Source of the DNA: Gracilariopsis chorda
Lineage: Eukaryota > Rhodophyta > Florideophyceae > Gracilariales > Gracilariaceae
DNA: 64,000 nt
Assembly: GCA_003194525.1 (NCBI GenBank)
Contig: NBIV01000029.1
Location: forward strand, 372,001 to 436,000
Direction: 5' to 3'
How positions within the stretch are numbered: position 1 is the stretch's first letter; the number at the start of each line of letters is the position of its first letter. The translations under genes and the position numbers were made by a program. This document shows, piece by piece, positions 31,754 through 43,244 of the stretch. A model generated the notes under the pieces. The model had not been told where the DNA came from. It searched no databases and saw only the letters and a program-made list of their open reading frames with translations.

Positions 31754-32678
31754 TTAGTAAACCATTCAGTTTTTTTGCGATTAATTTATCTACATGGTTC
31801 TCACTGAACGGATAGATTGCCTACTAGGGGTAAATCATAGTCAACGTAGTTCTTATTGAAGGTTTGCAAAGCATCTTTAGACAATGTTGTCCTGGCTGGT
31901 TGGCAGAGTATAATCTATTCTTAAAATTTGCTTTGGAAGGCAGTAGTTATTTGTTAAGTAACTTTTGGGCACTTTATGGGGTAACCTAAGGCCACAGTGG
32001 TGTTTGCAATGTGTCACGGGGTTTTGGACTCACTTATAATGTGACGTAAGGGTGACTTACACTTGCAAACCTAGGGAGGGGGTTCAATTTGGCTCGTAAT
32101 CCATCATTACCTCCATCAGTACAGCTTGTGCTGCTTTGTCGTGAGCGGGAGTTCTCTCCACCTCTATTCTCTCACTTCTGCTCTATATAGTTAGTTTGTT
32201 ATCATGTTTCGTCTGCACTCACTCCAGGACCCAGAATTACATGGGAAATAACTACGAATCAACAAATGCTCTCCGTATGACAGGTTCCAATAACTCTCTG
32301 TACCCTTCAATGGCCAGTTTCATTCACATAATTTTATCGGAAACGAAAGAAAGGAGAATGTGTTCAGATAATCATTATTTTGCAGAATCGTTGTTTGGAA
32401 ACTGTGGTTGTTGGCGTTGTCACAAGCCTGCAGAAAGTGGGAGGCATTTGCACGACTTTGAATCACGTCAATATCAAAACTTTTAGCCTCTTTTAACCAC
32501 ACAACCCCATTGCGCAACTATTGTCCCTCAAAAGTAACTGTTGTTTTGTCGGTTCCGCTTTGCGTGCAGCTAATTATGACTTATACCGTACCCGATCGCG
32601 CCCATTGTATTGGAACCGTTCTCCATACCCCTAACACAATCGTTCTCAGAGAAATAATCGTCAAGCGTTACCTCGTTT
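31754..32678. other. No gene recognised
   Basis: Moderately AT-rich sequence without coding signature, RNA gene or repeat that I could identify. Missing upstream exons of the minus-strand frame could lie here. Confidence 0.3.
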
Positions 32679-32728
32679 AGGGTTCCAGTGAGATCTTTGA
32701 ATACTTTTGGAAGCAATTCATTATACCA

Positions 32729-33395
32729 ATGCATCAGGGTTTTCATGCATGCGAAGGTAAGAGGCGGTGGAAGCTTTTTCCGGAGTCAAACGCTAGGACA
32801 CAGACAGGCAAATATTTGCCTAGTCTCGCAAAGGACATATTGCAGCGTTCGCAGTATTTGGAGGATGAAACAAATGCTTTTCTGTGTTTGCCATACAGTC
32901 CAGCTACAGTCGTCTCACACATGTTCCAAATGTGGTCTGGATCCGAAACTATTCCCATATTCGCTTCTTTGCACTCCCTGAGCGCACGAACAGAGCTTTA
33001 TGCATGCTGCAGGTGCTCTGCTGCAATATTTTTGGCATTATTACTCTCCGTTTTTTTCGGTTTGTGTTGCCGTGTTTTGCAGGAAAGGTGCGTACCCAAT
33101 CACCAGACAGATATGCGTTTGGAAGTCTTTTTCGGCCATATTTTGCAAACTTGGTTCAAATGGTCAACGTTTCCGTGGTTGCGAAGAAACCTCTCACTGC
33201 GACGCATGTGAACTTGTATCTAATACGCTGCTCTTCGTTCACTACAAAAATAGTTGGGCATCCTACACGCGCGTTCTGCCTGCTATCGCAATACTGACTA
33301 CCTGTGTTTTTTGTTGTCTCAATGGCCTTGTTCAATCGATTTATCGTATCGATGGACAGTTCGGTGAGGGAGGGGACATAGTTTTCTTGTGCTGA
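32729..33395 (+). CDS. Possible spliced gene of unknown product
   Basis: An open, protein-like frame (from 32,679, first ATG 32729) reads GFHACEGKRRWKLFP, SLAKDILQRSQYLEDETNAF and VVSHMFQMWSGSETIP up to a possible donor GTGCTC at 33013. A T-rich tract and GTTTTGCAG end a 70-nt candidate intron at 33082. The joined frame continues KGAYPITRQICVWKSF, then RGCEETSHCDACELV, to a stop at 33395. Exon 1 stays open through the intron, so splicing is not proven. The Cys-rich part recalls zinc-binding ends of some transposases, but no family is recognised. Confidence 0.3.
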
Positions 33396-33742
33396 AAGAG
33401 TTTAATGGTGTCTTAGCGTTGTTTCGTTCATTGTCTTTCATGTTCGCGGCGTTTGGTGATTGCAGAAGATCTATCCCGTATTGAATGAGCTATCATGTCT
33501 GAGAGCAATGGTTTTGCTGGGTCGGACGTTGAAAAGAGCTCTGTAAACGCAGAACTATGGCTTTGTTATGTTAAGTGCCTACCCGATTTGAGCGCAGGTG
33601 TGGAAGCGGAGAATTTGACGCCACAATCGGTTTGTACTTCAGTTTTTCATAGAATAACTGGAATGGTATATCTTTTGATGTTATGCGAGAATGTTAGGTT
33701 CATTCATTGAAAATCAGATGAATAGGGAGTACGTGCGGAGTG

Positions 33743-33747
33743 AAAAT
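33743..33747. repeat. Target site duplication of the copia element, left copy
   Basis: AAAAT immediately before the left LTR, repeated at 39162-39166 immediately after the right LTR. Confidence 0.92.
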
Positions 33748-33957
33748 TGTGAAAGGTGTGGAGGGTGTTCCCTCCGGCCGGTGGTGCTCAGGTCAGCGCC
33801 GCCAGCCGCTCTTTATAGTCCTACAATTCTAATTAAAATGTACGTAATTAGGAGAGGTCTGCATTTGTAATCAAGAGAGTTGGACAAGATTACAAATGCA
33901 ACTGACACTGAATTACAACAGCCGATAGTGCAGCCGTACAAATTGCGTGTCCTTACA
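33748..33957 (-). repeat. Copia 3' LTR
   Basis: 210 bp. It is identical to the other LTR except A/G in CCRGCCGCTC and T/C in CCTYACA at the end. Both LTR edges show the TG...CA rule. Confidence 0.95.
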
Positions 33958-33968
33958 CTCTCCCTCGC
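33958..33968 (-). promoter_or_regulatory. Copia polypurine tract
   Basis: On the minus strand GCGAGGGAGAG directly precedes the 3' LTR, the place and composition expected for the plus-strand primer of reverse transcription. Confidence 0.7.
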
Positions 33969-34200
33969 AAACAACTCTAAAGTTATTTGCGCATCATTAA
34001 TGCCACCGTTAAAAACCTAAATATCAGCAAAAACCATATAGGATAAAAAGCTGCATAGTTAGGAAAAGGTATAGCAATGTAATACTTATCTAAATCCAAA
34101 ATAGTGTTTTCAAGAACAGATAATCTGGATAAAACGCATAGAAACAAAAACAAAACAAGAAACAAACAAAAAAAAAGATTGGTCAATAAATGTTCAACAG

Positions 34201-37200
34201 TTATTGTAGTTCGCACAAAATAGAAAGTTTGTATAAGCTTTCTCGGTTAGCAGCTTTTGTCATTATGTCAGCCGGCTGGGAATCAGTTCTGATCTCAACT
34301 ATTTTCAGCATTCCAGACTTCACAAGGTCTTTGACATGATGGTATTTCAGAGAAATATGTTTGTTTCTCTCAGACGTTTTCGAAGTCTTTGCAATAGAGT
34401 TTGCCGTAGAACTGTCTGTATTGATACAGACGGGATACATTCCGATAGGCTCTTCTTGCAGAATTTGGCAATGATGAAGCTCCCAAAATAGTCTTCGGAT
34501 CCAAGTCACTAACTTAGCGCAATACGATAAAGCAACGTATTCAGCTTCTCCCGAAGACAAAGCCACGATTGTCTGTTTCTTGCTAGTCCATAGGATTGGA
34601 GCATCGTTGACTTTGATCAGTACTCCCATCGTTGACTTCCTTGTTTCTCGGCATCCTGCCCAGTCCGCATCGCAAAAACCTTCCAAAGGTGATACACTGG
34701 TTGCGGGAAAGTGCATAAAAAGGTTCTTTGTTCCCTTTAAATATCTAAGCACTCGCTTTGCCAAAGCTAAGTGCCTTAAACAAGGTTTATGAACCTGTCT
34801 CGCTAGCATTGAAGCTGCAAACATGACGTCTGGTCTAGAAGCCACGGCTAGATACATCAGTTGTCCTACCAGTTTCCGATATTTCCGGTGGAGTGGAGGA
34901 GGCAGCTTCTGTTCCTGTTCGCTTGTACCCATGATATAGTAGCCATGGGGCAACGGTTTTTGCACAGGATTTGCGTTTCCGAGGTTATATTCTCGTAGCA
35001 GCTTATCCACATACGTTTCCTGACTAACCTTGATGCCATTTCTGTCCCGACTGAGATGAAGTCCGACGAATGATTTGGCTTCTCCCAATAGTTTCACTTG
35101 AAGACGTCTCTTCATTTCGGCTTTAAAGTCGTCCAGAAGAGACCTCGAGTCAGACAACATCAGTATGTCGTCCACAACGATGACGAGAATCAGTATCCCA
35201 CTGCTTGATCGATATATATAGAGACGGTAGTCCGTTTTAAAGTGACGGAATTGCAGTGTGATCAACGTCGTGTGTAGAAACGATCCCCAGATCTGTCCAG
35301 CCTGCTTTGCCCCGTATAATGATTTCAGCAGTAGACATACTTTTCCCGGAACGTATGAAGTTCCAGACGAGTTCTGGGGTTGTTCCATGATCAATGGTTC
35401 ATCGAGGTCGCCGTACAGGTAGGCGTTGCTGATATCCATTGTTTCCAACAAAAGGTCTTGCGCAGCAGCCTTTGCCAGTGCAAACCTTATTGTCTCAAGT
35501 CTTGCGACTGGGGCATAAAGGTTTTCAGGGTCGTAATCGATGTACGGTTTCTGCATGTCCCCTCGCGCTACACAACGTGCCTTAGGAAGGATATCCAAAG
35601 GTTTTGCGCTGAGTTGTTTTGCCGTAAATGTCCAAAGGAATGGGATTGGATTCATTCCTGGTTTTCGGTCAATGAGCTTCCATGTTTTGCGTTCGATGAG
35701 AGCGTCATACTCTCGGTCGATTGCGTCTGCCCATTCCGGTATTGTCCTTGCTTGGGAAAATGTCTTTGTTACTTTGTCCAGCTCACTGTTATTTGTTGAA
35801 CGAGTGTGTGCCACTAGACAATGTTCCAAAGCTGAGTCCAAGTGTTCTTCATCCACTTCGTCATTACGTTATTCTGCTTCTGTCCTGCCCAAGGACGAGA
35901 AGTCGAGAAGCTCGTTGATGGAAGGCAGTCTTTTCTTGGCCATCTTAAAGTCCCTTTGCCTCACCATGATCACTTTCTTTTGGGAAGGTATGTATACCCG
36001 ATACAGTGTTTGGAAGCTCTCCATTCCAACGAAGTGGCCGTAGATGGCGCGTGGGAGTATTTTCTCGTTGGGAATGGTTTCCGACCTGTATATAAAGGCG
36101 TGGCCATCTTGTCCAAACTTCAGTAATGTATCGAACGATGGAGTTTGTCCAAACCACTCTTTGTAGGGGATTCTCATGTCGAGTCGTGAGTTTGGAAGGC
36201 GGTTTCGCAGCCAGTTTGCATGCGATATCGCTTCTTCCCATAGTTCGAGTGGTAATTTTGATGCAAAGAGCAGAGTTCTGGCCGTTTTCCATAAGTCTTG
36301 GATAATTTTCTCCGCTGTGCCGTTAGACTCATGTGCATGCGGAGGAGTGTACTCCAAGAGGGTCCCGTTATCTAATGCGTAATGGATGAACTCATTAGAC
36401 CTATTCTCACCAGCTCCGTCGAGGCGAACGCGGTACAAACGGTTTTGGGGTTGTTCGTTTTCTGCGAGAGCCTTGTACCAACGTATTGGTTGCGTGAATT
36501 GGTCTTTCTTAGTCAGGAAGTATATTGATGATGCCCTTGTGTTGTCGTCAAGTAGTACCTGCATGTACTTTGATCCTTGTAACGAAGGTGGGGATATTGG
36601 GCCTGTGAGGTCTGTGTGTGTCAAAGCTAAGGGGTGGTTTGCCACTGAATGCAAGTGTTGGGTTGGAGATCGCCTCGATTTTGCCTCAATGCATGGACTG
36701 CAATGTATGTTTTCGATTTCCGTCGGCGGCAGGTTAGGAATTCCTGAAGATTGCGGCATTGTGCGAAGCAACCTGTCCTTGCCGGGGTGTCCGAGTTTTT
36801 CATGCCAGTCAATTGCTGTGTTTCCGGGCATGTCTTGTGTGGTTTGGACTGTCGATGGAGCGATCGGCTTTGGTAGTGGGTACAAACCGCTTTTAGCTTT
36901 GCAGCGATGAAGTTCTTTCCCGTTTTTGACGTCACTTAGGACAAATCCATGAAAGGAGTCTTCGTTGGAAAAGGAAACGTTTGTGTGCTGTGATAAGACG
37001 TATAATGAAATAAGGTTTGAGTCAAACGAAGGTGTGTGCTTCGCAGTTAACCTTATTCCGTCTCCTACTGGCAGCATAATTGTCCCTGCTCCAACTATTT
37101 CCGATTGTCTGTCGCATGTTCGGACATACTCATTTTCCACAGGCTCATAATCCCAGAAGAGGTTTCTGTCGTTTACAAACACATGATTCGCTCCACAATC

Positions 37201-38181
37201 CAGCCAGGTTGTAGTTCCATTGTTCACTGAACAATATTTAGCTTCGGCAATAGCTACAAAACCTCGGGGCTGGGGGTTGCGGTTGTAGTGACTTGAGGGT
37301 TTGTTTGATCCTCCGTTGGAGTCCCAGTTCCTGTTTCCAGTACTAGATGGTTGGTGCTTGTGTTTGTTGGCTTGGGGACCCCTGCGATGGTTTTGGTTGG
37401 GGTTGTTTTCTTTTCTCAACCGGCATTCGGAACAAATGTGACCTAGTTTTCCACAATGCCAACATCTAACGGATTTAGACTTCCTTTTCTTCACAGAGGA
37501 AATTAAGGATGTCTTTCTTGCAGCCATGTAGGGGTGCTGTGTATTTGGTGGTGGAGGTGCGGAGCTTGTTTGGTTTCTCGAGTCCCTGTGTTTGCGTCTG
37601 TCCATTTCTGATCTTATCAAAGAAGCAACTTGGTCATGTTCCATATCGTTGGCGTCTTCAAGTAGTGTGATAGCCATAAGAGAGTCTGGTAGAGTTCTGA
37701 GTAAGCAAGCAGTTCTCTCCTTATCGTTGAGAGCATCTCCTAGGCGTGCCAGTTCTAGAAAGATTGTTTCCATTTCGTGGAGATGTTCAAGGATATTTCC
37801 ATCGTCCTTGAAAACGAGATTGTTCAGGCGCTGTCGAAGGTTCATCTTGGTTTGGATGTTATCCTTCTTGTACGTACCCTCCAGTTTCCTCCAGACGTCC
37901 AACGCAGAACATTGTTCGCGTTCCAGTAATTCAGGAACGGCAACTACTGGTTGTGTTCCAAGGTTTTGAACAATAATCGAACGAGCTTTTCGATCCGCAT
38001 CATCCCATCGGCGGCGGGCTTGGGCTGAGCTCTCGCCTTCCAATGGTCTGGGTTCGGTTAAGACGAAGAGAACTTGGTCAACATTCATCAAGTCCCTTAT
38101 GTAGATCCTCCATGTGTAATAGTCCGAGGATCCTTTAAGGCGGGGAATAGTGCGCTTGCCTTCTTCTCTGTTCTCACTCAT
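34201..38181 (-). pseudogene. Copia polyprotein Gag-PR-INT-RT-RNase H with one in-frame stop
   Basis: One frame runs from the ATG at 38181 to 34201, broken only by TAA at 35869-35871 between integrase and reverse transcriptase. Order: Gag; CCHC knuckle CWHCGKLGHICSEC (about 37,430-37,475); protease WLDCGANHVF (about 37,180-37,210), with Cys where the active-site triplet has Ser or Thr; integrase with WHEKLGHP, HCSPC and D, D, E in THTDLTGP, RLDGAGE and SNGTAEK; RT with MDISNAYLYGDL and the catalytic VVDDILML; RNase H with DADWAGC, SGEAEY and INTDSS. The stop is one change from Gln (CAA). It separates 770- and about 555-codon parts. Readthrough is possible, but simple inactivation is likelier. 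Confidence 0.93.
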
Positions 38182-38931
38182 GTTGATGCCTTGTGAGTAA
38201 AGAAAGAGTGAATTGACCTCTGGTTATCGAGGAACCTTTTGTTAGTCTGCTTGACTTCTGGCTAGCGAGGTACCTTTTATTAGTCTTCCTTCGAGCGGGC
38301 GCACTGACAGGAGAAACTACCTCCGCTACCCTAAGGGTTCAACCCCTGGAACCGGGTCACACTATCCCGGTGAGTCGCTTTGATCTGACTGCTAAGCTTC
38401 CCGCGAAAAGAAGCAAAGTGCCTTGAATCCTTACGAAGCTTCCAAGGGAGGTTACTAACTGAAGATAAGTTTTCACCAGTTGACCCATTCTGGCCTCTTG
38501 CAGGAATGCTGCGCGGCGTTCTGCGGAGCGATAGGTTGAAGGAGATAGTAAAAAACTCCACCGGCGTATGCGGTAGCTTGGGCCAAACGACGACACACCG
38601 TGTCACCAATAGCAGACAGAGCCTCCCCCAGCAGAGCCGGCTATCCGGAAGGAATGTCAAATCTAGCAGATTACTTCAAGTGCCCAATCGATTCCCGTAC
38701 CGGTGCTCAGCTTGCAAGCTACCACGCCTTTATCCGTTCGACGAAAAGAGATGAAAAGAAGAAGAAGAACAAATACCACAAAGATACAAGATGAACAAAG
38801 CCGTTTATAAGCGAGAAGAGAAAGGTTGTATGTTGATGCTTCCGTGGGTCCAAGGAATGGTTCGGTACAGAGCGTTGCGGAGCGCCGGTTGAAGGTTGGT
38901 CAGCGGTTGTCGAGGGGAGAGGCGGCGGGGA

Positions 38932-38951
38932 GGGTTGAGCGAGTGCTACCA
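38932..38951 (-). promoter_or_regulatory. Copia candidate primer-binding site
   Basis: Immediately after the 5' LTR (minus strand) the sequence begins TGGTAGCACTCGC. TGG is the complement of the CCA tRNA end, and the start resembles initiator-Met primer sites of copia elements. The tRNA itself was not identified. Confidence 0.6.
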
Positions 38952-39161
38952 TGTGAAAGGTGTGGAGGGTGTTCCCTCCGGCCGGTGGTGCTCAGGTCAG
39001 CGCCGCCGGCCGCTCTTTATAGTCCTACAATTCTAATTAAAATGTACGTAATTAGGAGAGGTCTGCATTTGTAATCAAGAGAGTTGGACAAGATTACAAA
39101 TGCAACTGACACTGAATTACAACAGCCGATAGTGCAGCCGTACAAATTGCGTGTCCTCACA
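38952..39161 (-). repeat. Copia 5' LTR
   Basis: 210 bp and the near-identical partner of 33748-33957. The target duplication AAAAT follows at 39162-39166. Confidence 0.95.
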
Positions 39162-39166
39162 AAAAT

Positions 39167-40787
39167 GCTAGCGCCTATTTGACCAGGATCTACTCTTTTT
39201 AGAACTGATAGCTTTGACGAGACCCATTTGGGAAATGCCCCTTATTTCGCAATCCAAAATTGCTCTCTTTTCCAAATTACCCTGACCTAAGAGGGTAAAT
39301 CGACCGGTTTCTAAAAACATTGGGATACGCCTGGCGCCTTAAAGAACACTTGATATCGGCCTGAGCCACCCGCGGTGATTGATCTGAAACCTCACTGTCT
39401 CAGCCTCTGTGAAAAATGTGGAAAGAACTGACATTTCCAGGCATGCAGAAGATTACTTACTTGGCAGCGGAAGAAGCAGCGGGCCCCGATCGAGCTGCGA
39501 CCGTCGGCTGCTCACGTTCCGCAGACGCCAGCCAGCGCCTGGTCGCGAAAGCATCGGCTCCCGCTCCTCGCAACGCGCTTCTTCGCGTTGCCTTGCCTAC
39601 ATATCTGGTTTGTTGCGGAGACGCCAGCTGGTGCCTGGTTTCAAAAGCTTTGGCCCCCACTCTGTGGAAGATGCCTTGTCGTGCTGCCGTCCTGCCGTTT
39701 TGGTTCTAGACGCTTCCTCGCGCCGCTTTTGCCTGTCCTTTTCGTTTGTAAGACGCTCCCTCGCGCTGGCCTGCCCCTTCTCTTGAGCAACCCACTTCTC
39801 TTTGCTGCGCTGCCTGACCTGCTGCGTTGTCCACTTCGACTGGGGTTGAGCATTACCCAAGACGCTTCCTGCCACTGCAACGTCTGTTTTCAGGCTTCGA
39901 AGCCTTTCTCGCGGTTGTCCAGCATCCCCCCTTCAAGACGAACGCTCTCATATGCTCTTGCACGGTTGTGCCTACCGTCAACCAAAGCTCCCACGCTGGT
40001 TGCAGCATCCTTCACTACCCGCAAAACTGCCCCTATTGGCCTGCCACACTTCAAAAAACCCTTCCGATTACAGGTCTCCGCCCGCATCTATGATCAACTA
40101 GGTGTCCTGCATTGACTGCCTGCGATACTCTGCCTCTGTCTGCTGCATAACAGCAGAATCTTCGAGTCCAGAAGCAAATTAACTCCGCACAGCACATCTG
40201 CAAATTATACTGCTCCCCAAGGCAGTGCACAGATTCATGAATCTCTCTCTTTCCGTCTCTTTCCGCACTGTTTGTAAGACAAGAGCTCGTTCAACGGCAA
40301 ATGACTAGCGAAACAAACCCGGTTGAACGGGTTCCTTGTGTCGCCCTCACAAACTCTCCCGCGACGCCACCAACATTTGAAGACATCGAACATCATATTG
40401 AATCACTCCCAATACTGAACGATCATGTCCCGTTACATCACCAAACAACAACACAGAGAGAAATAGAGCGAAACTACAGTTCTATTCTTGTGCTAAGCAC
40501 AGCGCCGTTTGAGGCTCAAATGACCTCTGAAACTAAGTTTCTTGTCCCCGGAGACGTGTTCTTTGAAGAAAACCCTCTGCTTTCTGGCTCCATTAACGAA
40601 AGCGCCCAGATTAGGTAAACTGTGGCCCTTGCAAACTTTATGAACTCCAAAATTACAAGCCTGCCATATGCCACACCCTGGATAAACGCCTGACAGTTTA
40701 CATCCAAGAACGTTTCATCAGTTACAGCCACCCCGGTCAGAGATAAGAAATGTCCAATCTCATCTGCATGCTTCTCATTATGCACCC
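39167..40787. other. No clear gene; degenerate duplication and fragmentary frames
   Basis: A degenerate duplication of about 95 bases begins at 39,523 and 39,618 (GACGCCAGC...CCTGGT...AAAGC). From 40,301 a forward frame (318 bases, then stops) could be a decayed leader or gag piece of the following YR element. Nothing is assigned with confidence. Confidence 0.3.
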
Positions 40788-41502
40788 ATGTCTCTGCAGC
40801 GAACTAGGAATGTCACAGAGGTGCTTGACCGGCTGGTAGCAACTCATACCAAGCACTTCAGCAGCCCCGTTAACACAGCACATGTGTTTCTCCTTTGCAT
40901 GGAAACTGTTACTGACGCAAGAATTTCGTGCATCAGCAATGCTGCTGATCAACTTTGCTGCGTGCCTCCGAGTGTCGGATACTTTGAAGCTCACGTGGCA
41001 TGATGTAGGTTTCCCAGGAGACATTCGTCTCTCTGCCTTTGAAAAAGGAACCGCCGGAATCAACTTAGTGGACACTAAGACATCCCGAAGAACCGGCCAA
41101 CTGCAGTTGGTGGCTGTCCAATTACGTGAAGTAATGACCTTTCTCAAATTACTGAAAGCTGCATACCCTCAGCAGCCGCGAATTTCAGGCACCTTATCCT
41201 ACCCAGCATACTTGAAAACGATCAAGTCAATCGCCAAAAAGTATAACGTCAAGAACGCGAAAATCACAACTCATTCTGCGCGTATCGAGAAAGCTCTTGA
41301 CTCATACGTGCGTGGCACCTCTTTCCAACAAGTTGCGATAGATAGCAGGTGGAAGACACTGAACTCTCTCCGATACTACCTCGATAATGGAAGAGCTTGG
41401 CTTCTCAATATGGGCTTCAATCCAACCTCACAAGCCCAACTTGAAACTGATGAGCTATCCTTTCTAAACGTTGCTCGCACGAACCACAGTTCAATCAGGT
41501 AA
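40788..41502 (+). pseudogene. Tyrosine recombinase, DIRS-like, N-terminal frameshift
   Basis: The frame 40,882-41,502 contains all four catalytic landmarks: Arg in NFAACLRVSDTLKLTW, the H-x-x-R box in KITTHSARIEKAL, and the last part SRWKTLNSLRYYLDNG with Trp in the His/Trp position and the Tyr nucleophile. The N-terminal domain (RTRNVTEVLDRLVATHTK, 40,788-40,960) is in another frame, so at least one frameshift has occurred near 40,880-40,950. It differs from the YR at 27.8 kb in every motif, so two distinct YR families are present. A gag-like frame follows 277 bases downstream on the same strand. Confidence 0.7.
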
Positions 41503-41779
41503 TGCTGTTTGTCATAAACCAGAAGCTCTCATCGCGAACCAAACATCCCGAGCGTAACGGATCTATCAACCCAACCCTAACGTCCAAGATTACAGTGCTT
41601 CCACACCAAACCGGGATACTGATCTGACGTGATCGGCACACTCCCTACATAAGCAGGGCCTTGGTCTGCATCCACCTTCCTCTCCTTGACTCTACTCCGA
41701 TCGATCTCCCTTTTCCAAACACTGCCGCTCGCCGGAACCCATTGTTCACTTAAGCGTTCCACCGTTTCCTAACCTCATC

Positions 41780-42655
41780 ATGGCCTCTCAGTCAGCCACT
41801 TGCACCAGCCAAATTCACACTTACGGATGTTTAAGAAACAAAGGCCACCTTTTCTACATGACCTCCCTTGAATCAGATAAGCTGCTGGCAATAGTGCAGG
41901 GTACTCCGGCACACGTTCTTCATACGCTCTCAGCGTCCCTCACCAAAGAAGAGCTACTAGCTGAGATATTCCGAATCCGTGACCAGGAGAAAGCTGCTCA
42001 AGGAAACCCCTCCCATAAGGCAGCCACGAGCCTAGGAACTCTCATGTACACGTCCAAAGCAGGTATCTTGGAGATGGCTCATGAAAATCCCAACGACCTT
42101 CTGGAACTTATGGAAAAGGCTATTCCCGCAGACACAAGTCTCTCTCCAAGAACCGTCTCCACAGCCAACCCCTCTGAAGCCACAGCTATAGCGATAGGGT
42201 GGCAACTTGACGCGTTGCGCCAGAACTACCCGCTGCACACTGGCCAGGCTACACCAGCACTGGAGAACCCCCCACCTCCCGCCAACTCGATCGCGCCCGC
42301 CCACCATGTTTCAATCACCACTGGCCCTCTCGCTGCGATCTTCGCCGTGACCAGCAATCCCGTTTCAAACCCAGGTTTGGACAACGGGATTTCAGACGAA
42401 GATGATGAAGAGCCGCCAAAGAAAAGACAGAAAGGTCTAGTTGTTTCTCAAAACTACACAATAGGATTAGAGGAAGCTGAGAATGCAACCCTAAAGCATT
42501 ACCCGGGAAAGAGAATGTCCTCCACGAGCCTCTTCGTCGACCGCCTACTAGCCCCCTCAATCTCGAACATGCTGACTGCAGGAGGGGCAGACATCCCCAC
42601 CTTCCTCTCCAGCAAGTTCCAACATTGGAGAAGATCTGCATCAGGACAACCCTAG
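41780..42655 (+). CDS. Gag-like ORF of a DIRS-like or unclassified retroelement
   Basis: An uninterrupted 291-codon frame with a good start context (CATCATGGCC). A helical N-terminal half (LVTKEELL-type segments such as LSASLTKEELLAEIFRIRDQ) is followed by a Pro-rich linker, an acidic stretch DEDDEEPPKKRQK resembling a nuclear localisation signal, and a hydrophobic end. There is no zinc knuckle. It is assigned by position between a YR gene and RT-like sequence on the same strand, not by a domain match. Confidence 0.45.
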   Translation: MASQSATCTSQIHTYGCLRNKGHLFYMTSLESDKLLAIVQGTPAHVLHTLSASLTKEELLAEIFRIRDQEKAAQGNPSHKAATSLGTLMYTSKAGILEMAHENPNDLLELMEKAIPADTSLSPRTVSTANPSEATAIAIGWQLDALRQNYPLHTGQATPALENPPPPANSIAPAHHVSITTGPLAAIFAVTSNPVSNPGLDNGISDEDDEEPPKKRQKGLVVSQNYTIGLEEAENATLKHYPGKRMSSTSLFVDRLLAPSISNMLTAGGADIPTFLSSKFQHWRRSASGQP

Positions 42656-43244
42656 ACAGCAGAAATGGAAGGATCTACCCTACGCCGCATAATTCACTTG
42701 ACTACGCTCACCTTCGAAAGCCCCAAACAGGCAATGGAACGGGTCCCGGCTCTCTAAGTCGCATTTCGCAGGCTCCTCGCAATTCTTCACGGAGAGGAAT
42801 CAGTGTCACGCGGGGAATACGCGGACAAAAGAGAAGCATGGGAAGAGACGATTCCGTTTTTCGAAAACGTGCCTCAAGGAACAGTCAGGTCGGCACACCT
42901 GTTGGAAGAGATCCGCAGAAGCCTCAACCAGAAGAAGAAATGATGCATAGCCATAACAGCTATTTCAGAGGCGAAGCACAAAACTCGCAGCGGAAGAGGC
43001 TCAAAGCCGCGCGAAAATGCGCAAATGCCTCCTGCAGCTCAACGCCAATCCCGCAAGTAGAAGGTGGAACACTTGCAACCCGTCATCGCATCTTTCCACT
43101 ACCCTTCTTCCCCAAACATTACCCCTATACATCTGAGCAAACTCTCTGCTGTCCTCTCTCTCTTTCCTCTACCTTGGACGTTCCGACATCCCTCCACCAA
43201 AGAAAAACGTCGCTCCCAGCCAACAGGCTGCCTAAGCCAGCATA

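Larger units (their letters stand above)
33748..39161 (-). mobile_element. Nearly intact Ty1/copia LTR retrotransposon (5.4 kb)
   Basis: Two 210-bp LTRs in direct orientation enclose a single-frame gag-protease-integrase-RT-RNase H region on the minus strand. Five-base target duplications (AAAAT) flank the whole. The LTRs begin TGTGAAAGG and end CTTACA or CTCACA. They differ at only two positions, which means a recent insertion. A candidate primer-binding site and a polypurine tract abut the LTRs. The 770-base leader between the primer site and the gag start has no recognised gene. One in-frame TAA is the only visible defect of the coding region. Confidence 0.95.

Noticed and set aside
39457..39880. 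Lys/Glu-rich minus-strand frame (AQEKGQASARERLTNEKDR)
   Set aside because: Created by a degenerate duplication and biased composition; no start context or homologue recognised.
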